Shown here: positions 60,601-64,000 of the stretch, in pieces | Layout of the letters: each line of letters starts with the position of its first letter | How positions within the stretch are numbered: the first letter of the stretch is position 1 | Assembly (NCBI GenBank): GCA_030065985.1 | Contig: JASJCM010000005.1 | Location: forward strand, 1-64,000 | From: Woeseiaceae bacterium | GTDB taxonomy: Bacteria > Pseudomonadota > Gammaproteobacteria > Steroidobacterales > Woeseiaceae | Reading direction: 5' to 3' | Length of the DNA: 64,000 nt | Translations under genes and position numbers: made by a program | The notes under the pieces: generated by a model | What the model was told of the DNA's origin: nothing | Databases searched by the model: none | The model's input: only the letters and a program-made list of their open reading frames with translations

Positions 60601-61336
60601 CAACAGCGCCATAATCGCCGAGCCCGAGTGCGCCGAAGTCATTTCCTTCGTTGGTTTCCGCGACGTCCGTCCATGGGTACCAGCGCCGGTCCGTCGCGCG
60701 GAAGCGGTAGCCGAAGGTCGTGCTGCGATAGTCGCGCACATCACCGGCCTGGCGTTCGGGCTCCATCTCGGTCGGGTCTATGATCGAGAACCCGGCCAGG
60801 ACAGCATTCGCTTCCTTGAGCACCACATCGTCTTCGACGTTCGACGCAAATGTCAGCAGCTGATAGGCGCGCGAGCCATGCACGTAAGTCGAGAGCACGT
60901 AGGTGATCGGCACCGCGCCCATGTCCGCGTAGACCTTCCGCTGGAACACGTCCATGTCGCGTTCCTTGCGAGCGCCGATATCGCTGGAGCCCTTGAAGCG
61001 ACTGTCCTCCTCATCATTGATGTTCGCCTGCATCGCTTCGAGCACGACGTCAGCATAGTCTCGCGCCGTCAGTCCCGGACCCATGTCCTCGACAATCACG
61101 ATCGCAAACGCGTTGGGCGCGAATCGCAGGGCCGCGAAACTCGCCTCGGGAACCTGGCTGGAGAAGTCGACATAGGTGTAAGCGGCCGAGGCGAGATCGA
61201 GCCGGAAGTTGAGTTCCGCGCTTTCGAACGCCTCTACGCGCTGGCCCGCGTACTCGGTGTATTCCGCCGAGTCCGCGCCAAACGTGGCTCCCGCATGCAG
61301 CACGAGCCCGAGCAACAGGGTCCTGATCGTCTCCAT
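57644..61336 (-). CDS. Large exported TPR-DUF3857-transglutaminase protein
   Basis: A 1230-residue protein with a signal peptide (ends FGADSA region). About 20-360 is a domain of unknown type with two cysteines (VMPVCWKG, NERCAYT). TPR-like helices follow (about 365-620). Then comes a DUF3857 beta domain (about 660-860), and a transglutaminase-like domain with Cys-His-Asp: RYGDCKDHAVLLYSLL, DQFNHMIVSV and FIDATDK. A C-terminal DUF3858-like region completes it. The catalytic triad looks complete. Such proteins are common in Bacteroidetes and gammaproteobacteria, with unknown envelope roles. The ATG at 61336 is divergent from cytochrome c5. Confidence 0.85.
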   Translation of the reverse strand: METIRTLLLGLVLHAGATFGADSAEYTEYAGQRVEAFESAELNFRLDLASAAYTYVDFSSQVPEASFAALRFAPNAFAIVIVEDMGPGLTARDYADVVLEAMQANINDEEDSRFKGSSDIGARKERDMDVFQRKVYADMGAVPITYVLSTYVHGSRAYQLLTFASNVEDDVVLKEANAVLAGFSIIDPTEMEPERQAGDVRDYRSTTFGYRFRATDRRWYPWTDVAETNEGNDFGALGLGDYGAVVMPVCWKGAAPTDTALYRVMMQQFSEDYPSAFITREEDIVKDGATGKLLFGTDTVDGRLYAYYQWIVSNERCAYTMAAWGPASDKNVEERVSKLWEDFEITEQVSAATGEYVDDAERTVNAYLLNAIGLHYFDARSYRDAFRYFEHASELAPTDQAYLINATRSLVEIDAYDEAVEWFGPRAALFAGNNVVKSWEAWLAYQTNEPDKALQLFDELFDDGYRDQHDFSVYMGLLADAGRWEDLDREFAEYTAGEVTEETQLLHVELLKRRERYDEALDILEAMTEGRPFNADLAYERMTILDLAGRPAEVLVIAEQLIAEGYRSLQSYYYKGDAEYQLRSYRTARESFEQALTYSPANANIKEYLEAIDHVLGEGDTTAISQPIEPVAMPRPLQRIFDATDLETALNGYGAVFQSRITGYDFDGSGIRRKTYYRKLRILNDNGVTQFSTLEFDFDPGYEQLYVNSLIVRSESGDVIAEGNIDTYYITITESGYEASTEKTVHLPVPSLAPGVTVEAIVSLRTSVEDGTFPLETEYLSSDRPIAYSALFVNGDHDRIRYQLNGVNSPRKVGKSLVFEIQDPVAFRWEPLQPEIDQILPWVQLGTVSPSWTEAGAEYLAKIEDKLDVARIADRAKRLVDGVDSDSRRIEILSAYVQDEIHYEAIEFGRRAYVPKTARETLRDRYGDCKDHAVLLYSLLRAVGIDASLALVNLNQEIIPGLPNNDQFNHMIVSVKTGDERVFIDATDKDMRLGQLAPRSMAGNFALTLGDKPELIKMPEYESELTGVTVERVVEPRGDGYIDVTETARFTGYQAADLRGHLRDIETSEMQAALQRWVAGKYSDAELTEYFVDNIFDAGYDLLVEMHYTLPVDADGSFDLPGFLEAYYLEFDRVADRRFPFEQVFPLRVSAVTSVKAPAGLRLETATEKPDSGESRFGNWRREILRDKDAWEMRFDYVSSEQRFAPEDYREFAEFHRRAMDAIEQPLIVQ

Positions 61337-61416
61337 AAGGTGGCATTGTAGCGGGGCCGGGACCCGAAACGACGTCTATCAGTTCTCAGACTGCACTTTG
61401 CGGGCCTCTATTGTTA

Positions 61417-61422
61417 TATAAT
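61417..61422 (+). promoter_or_regulatory. Minus-10 element ahead of cytochrome c5
   Basis: A consensus TATAAT in an AT-rich patch (61410-61422) 62 nt before the cytochrome start. No good minus-35 element is seen 16-18 nt upstream. Confidence 0.45.
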
Positions 61423-61484
61423 CGCCCGCCATCGCCGGGCCTTCGCCCGACGGTTCAGCAGATTGAAAGCTCCGGAGCAGTAAG

Positions 61485-62000
61485 TTGAGTCGGGATCAGA
61501 AGTTCTTTGATATGTATTCCCTGGTGATCGGCGTACTCGTCGTCTTCACTATCTTCATCCTCGTGCTGGCCATGGAAATGTCCGAGCGCACGCAGGGTGT
61601 ATTCACGCGTGAAACGGACGAGTACAAGGCCGCCGTTGCCGAGCGCATTCGTCCGGTCGGCCAGGTCTACCTGCCCGGAGAGGAGCAAGCTGCCGAAGCA
61701 CCTGTTGTGGAGGTCGTCGCCGAACCCGAGCCTGTTGTGACTGCCATGACCGGTCCACAGGTATACAACACAGCCTGCCTTGCCTGTCACAGCACTGGCG
61801 TCGGCGGCTCACCGGTAGTCGGCGAGACTGCACAGTGGACCGATCGCATCGCGCAGGGCATAGACGTTCTCTATGACCATGCGATCAACGGATTCGATGG
61901 CGATGCAGCGACACCGATGCTGCCCAAGGGCGGTCGCATGGACCTGTCGGACCAGGAAGTTCGCGACGCCGTTGACTACATGGTGGCCGAGTCGTCCTAG
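61485..62000 (+). CDS. Membrane-anchored cytochrome c5-type protein
   Basis: A 171-residue cytochrome. One N-terminal membrane span (about 12-30), a Glu/Pro/Val-rich linker (about 60-85), then one heme c domain with CLACH (Cys-x-x-Cys-His) and the distal Met in ATPMLPKGGRMDLSD. It would carry electrons in the periplasm for a terminal oxidase or reductase. The start is TTG, with ribosome site CCGGAG 8 nt upstream; an ATG at 61512 would cut the anchor. A strong terminator follows. It converges with comM, overlapping 4 nt. Confidence 0.9.
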   Translation: MSRDQKFFDMYSLVIGVLVVFTIFILVLAMEMSERTQGVFTRETDEYKAAVAERIRPVGQVYLPGEEQAAEAPVVEVVAEPEPVVTAMTGPQVYNTACLACHSTGVGGSPVVGETAQWTDRIAQGIDVLYDHAINGFDGDAATPMLPKGGRMDLSDQEVRDAVDYMVAESS

Positions 62001-63496
62001 GACCGCCGGTCCAGGCACCGTAAAGACAGCGCCTCCGCGACATGCGGAGGCGCTATTTTTTTGGCCGCGGCCAGGTCCGCGATCGTGCGTGAAACACGCA
62101 GTACACGTTGATGTGCGCGTGCCGAGAGATTGAAACGGCGCGCGGCATTCTCGAGCAGAGCCCAGCACTCGTCGTCCGCAGCGCATGCGGCATCGAGCGC
62201 CGCGCCCTCGAGGCGGGCATTGCAAAAACCGGTTCGCGTCAGCTGTAGCTCGCGCGCCGCAATAACGCGATTGACAACGTTGCCGCTGTGTTCGTCTTCG
62301 TCGTGCCCGTACCGCAATACTGAGGTTGGCGGGCGGGGCACCTCGACCTGAAGGTCAATGCGATCCAGCAGCGGACCCGAGACTTTGTTCCGATAGGTTG
62401 CGATGCGATCGCCGCTGCATCGGCAATCTGCCTGCGCATCGCCAAGGTAGCCACAGGGACAGGGGTTCATTGCGGCAACGAGTTGCACGCGCGCCGGGTA
62501 CTCGGCGTGCTGCCCTGCACGCGCGAGACTCACCGCGCCGGATTCTAGCGGCTCGCGCAACACCTCGAGCACGTTGCGGTTGAACTCCGGTAACTCGTCG
62601 AGGAACAGGACACCGTTATGGGCACGCGACACCTCGCCCGGAGACAGCGTTTTGCCCCCGCCGACGAGTGCCGCCGCCGATGCGGAGTGATGCGGCGCGC
62701 GAAACGGACGACGCAACCAGTCCGCGGTTCGGGCATTGCCGGCTATCGAATCGACGGCCGCGGTCTCGAGCGCCTCGTCGACGGTCATGTCCGGTAGAAG
62801 GCCTGGCAAGCGCCGGGCGAGCATACTCTTGCCGGTTCCGGGCGGGCCGACAAACAGCAGATTGTGGCCGCCGGCGGCAGCAATCTCGAGAGCTCGCTTT
62901 GCCTGCGTTTGTCCTTTGACGTCGCTCAGATCCGGGTACGGCGTTGCCGGCGCCGGCGTACCGCCCAGCGCCTCGGACGAAAGAGGCTGCCTGCCGGTGA
63001 GATGCTCCACGACATCGAGCAACGACGTCGCGCCATAAATCGTTGCGCCGCTCAGCGCAGCTTCGGCTGCGTTCTCACGCGGGACAATCGCAGCCCGTCC
63101 TGCCGCCTGCGCCTTAATGACGGCCGGGAGAAGTCCGGGCACGGGTCGAAGTTCACCGCTGAGGGCCAACTCGCCGTAGCACTCGACGGCCTGCGTTGCA
63201 TCCGCCGGAAGGTACTGCCGCGCCGTGAGGATGCCGAGCGCGATCGCCAGGTCGAATCGGCCGCCCGTTTTGCGCATTTCAGCAGGACCCAGGCTGATCG
63301 TGATGCGCTGCTGGGGGAAACGATAGCCTGAACTGATGATGGCGCTGCGAACGCGGTCCTTGCTTTCGCGCACAGCCGTCTCGGGCATGCCGACGATGGT
63401 GAATACCGGCAGGCCGCCGGACAGGAACGCCTCGATGGTGACGGCGGGCGCCTCCGTGCCGTAGCTGGCACGGCAATGCAGTATCGCAAGACCCAT
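61997..63496 (-). CDS. comM: YifB/ComM-family Mg-chelatase-like AAA+ ATPase
   Basis: A 499-residue AAA+ protein. The N-terminal Lon-like domain has GLPVFTIVGMPETAVRESKD and RFDLAIALGIL. Walker A is FVGPPGTGKSMLARRLPG and Walker B LFLDELPEF; the zinc-like segment is MNPCPCGYLGD. ComM is a hexameric helicase that extends branch migration of DNA taken up in natural transformation. It is upstream of nothing in particular here; its 26-nt gap to ubiK suggests one transcript with it. Confidence 0.95.
   Translation of the reverse strand: MGLAILHCRASYGTEAPAVTIEAFLSGGLPVFTIVGMPETAVRESKDRVRSAIISSGYRFPQQRITISLGPAEMRKTGGRFDLAIALGILTARQYLPADATQAVECYGELALSGELRPVPGLLPAVIKAQAAGRAAIVPRENAAEAALSGATIYGATSLLDVVEHLTGRQPLSSEALGGTPAPATPYPDLSDVKGQTQAKRALEIAAAGGHNLLFVGPPGTGKSMLARRLPGLLPDMTVDEALETAAVDSIAGNARTADWLRRPFRAPHHSASAAALVGGGKTLSPGEVSRAHNGVLFLDELPEFNRNVLEVLREPLESGAVSLARAGQHAEYPARVQLVAAMNPCPCGYLGDAQADCRCSGDRIATYRNKVSGPLLDRIDLQVEVPRPPTSVLRYGHDEDEHSGNVVNRVIAARELQLTRTGFCNARLEGAALDAACAADDECWALLENAARRFNLSARAHQRVLRVSRTIADLAAAKKIAPPHVAEALSLRCLDRRS
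62028..62062 (+). terminator. Rho-independent terminator of the cytochrome gene
   Basis: Perfect 11-bp stem AGCGCCTCCGC (62028-62038) and GCGGAGGCGCT (62044-62054), 5-nt loop, then A and seven T. It lies within the end of the comM coding region on the other strand. Confidence 0.92.
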
Positions 63497-63521
63497 TCGC
63501 CCTCCATGGCCGGGTCGTCGT

Positions 63522-63758
63522 TTATTGCGCTTCGATGTCCTTCAGGCGCGTTTCAAGCGCCTCGAGCTTCGCGCGCGTCTTCGCCAGCACGGCTTCCTGC
63601 ACCTCAAACTCCTCACGCGTGACGAGGTCGAGTTTTGCGAGCGACGAGCGCAGCACGCTGCGGAAGTTGTTTTCGAGGTCTTCGCGTACTGATCGCAGGC
63701 CTTCGGGCACTGCGTCGGACAGCTTGCGAGCGATGTCTTCGATCGATTCGTTGGTCAT
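63522..63758 (-). CDS. ubiK: Ubiquinone biosynthesis accessory factor UbiK
   Basis: A 78-residue protein: N-terminal amphipathic helix (IEDIARKLSDAVPEGLRSV), then ENNFRSVLRSSLAKLDLV, the TREEFEVQEAVLAKTRAK segment and a C-terminal coiled coil. This is the BMFP/YqiC (UbiK) plan. It helps the Ubi complex make ubiquinone. The start at 63758 is chosen as it gives the family N-terminus; the frame is open 30 residues further upstream. It is transcribed towards comM. Confidence 0.93.
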   Translation of the reverse strand: MTNESIEDIARKLSDAVPEGLRSVREDLENNFRSVLRSSLAKLDLVTREEFEVQEAVLAKTRAKLEALETRLKDIEAQ

Positions 63759-63893
63759 GCCGCAGTGATACCCCAGCACTTCCCTGAAAACCAGTGCCAA
63801 TTTGGGGCAAACGGGCGAATTCGTGCACCACAACGAAGCATGGCCCAAGCACCGGTTTTGTTAAGGCACTGAAACATTTCCCATTTTCGGAAT

Positions 63894-63909
63894 TGGCACG
63901 GTTCCTGCT
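63894..63909 (+). promoter_or_regulatory. Sigma-54 promoter
   Basis: TGGCACG, 4 nt, then CTGCT: minus-24 GG (63895-63896) and minus-12 GC (63907-63908) are 10 nt apart, as required. Only one core base differs from TGGCACG-N4-TTGC. It precedes the gene starting at 63953. A TGCACCA half-site (63824-63830) upstream may be part of an NtrC site. Confidence 0.75.
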
Positions 63910-63952
63910 CAAAGGGGCATGACTTCGAAAACAATCCAATGGGAGCGAAATC

Positions 63953-64000
63953 ATGAAAACCTTAACCAAGACAGCAGTAATCGCCGCGGCGCTCAGTATG
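63953..64000 (+). CDS. Start of an exported protein under sigma-54 control (truncated)
   Basis: Only 16 codons are present: MKTLTKTAVIAAALSM, a signal-peptide start, with ribosome site GGGAGCG. In related gammaproteobacteria a signal-bearing porin-like gene, often followed by glnK and amtB, lies in this place beside ubiK and comM. The sigma-54 promoter fits nitrogen control. The product is not identifiable from what is shown. Confidence 0.65.
   Translation, partial: MKTLTKTAVIAAALSM

Noticed and set aside
60164-61351. Plus-strand open frame of 395 codons opposite the TPR-transglutaminase gene
   Set aside because: High GC leaves mirror frames open; the minus-strand gene has signal peptide, TPR and catalytic motifs, while this frame has none.
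1-64000. tRNA or rRNA genes, prophage, integrase or attachment sites
   Set aside because: None was recognised by eye on either strand; a dedicated tRNA scan would be needed to exclude a tRNA fully.

Overview
The window is GC-rich, tightly packed bacterial chromosome with almost no intergenic space beyond about 200 bases. Gene content (UbiK, the YifB/ComM ATPase, a c5-type cytochrome, PilMNOP plus secretin, TonB-dependent receptor, lipoboxes, RAYT transposase with REP repeats, sigma-54 and FliA-like promoters) points to a free-living, respiring gammaproteobacterium, plausibly a marine or sediment lineage such as Woeseiaceae. The lineage is an inference, not a sequence match. I saw no tRNA, rRNA, CRISPR array, prophage or plasmid functions.

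Layout. 1-2400: end of an Mrp-like antiporter operon built from complex I-type membrane subunits. 2408-5984 (minus): a beta-barrel lipoprotein, a von Willebrand A protein and a Baeyer-Villiger-type monooxygenase. 6147-13713: AsmA-like protein, then a minus-strand set of CapA-like protein, TonB receptor and SGNH hydrolase. 13806-18763: LysR regulator, then a three-gene operon (dadA, M14 carboxypeptidase lipoprotein, N-acyl-D-amino-acid deacylase lipoprotein) that reads as a D-amino-acid salvage pathway.

18.8-52.8 kb is one surface and signalling block and the most interesting part. It has a small membrane protein and receiver, a histidine kinase, another receiver and a GAF-GGDEF-EAL protein. 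These run by overlapping or touching genes into a pilus or secretion machine that mixes T2SS-like and T4P-like parts: a STAS-MshEN-GspE fusion ATPase, GspF, pseudopilins G, H, I and J (J with an Asp-rich insert), a 1512-residue GspK-position adhesin, then PilM, PilN, PilO, a PilP/GspC-like protein and a secretin. A RAYT transposase and its REP hairpins sit inside the locus, and one REP provides the start codon of the H pseudopilin. Next come two REC-GGDEF(degenerate)-EAL proteins flanking a subtilase that ends in 13 Trp-rich hexapeptides, a beta-propeller diguanylate cyclase, and an operon (receiver, YaiO-type porin, HEAT protein, GT2 synthase) that looks like a compact exopolysaccharide system. 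FliA (sigma-28)-like promoters recur in front of these units, and two identical CRP-like palindromes precede the subtilase and the propeller cyclase. My reading is that motility-class transcription and c-di-GMP jointly control pilus and polysaccharide output.

52.9-64 kb: pirin, small lipoprotein, septum-formation-like protein, opine-dehydrogenase-family enzyme, a sulfide:quinone oxidoreductase with a persulfide-sensor-type ArsR repressor and matching operators, a very large TPR-transglutaminase protein, cytochrome c5, ComM, UbiK, and a strong sigma-54 promoter leading into a gene cut by the window end.
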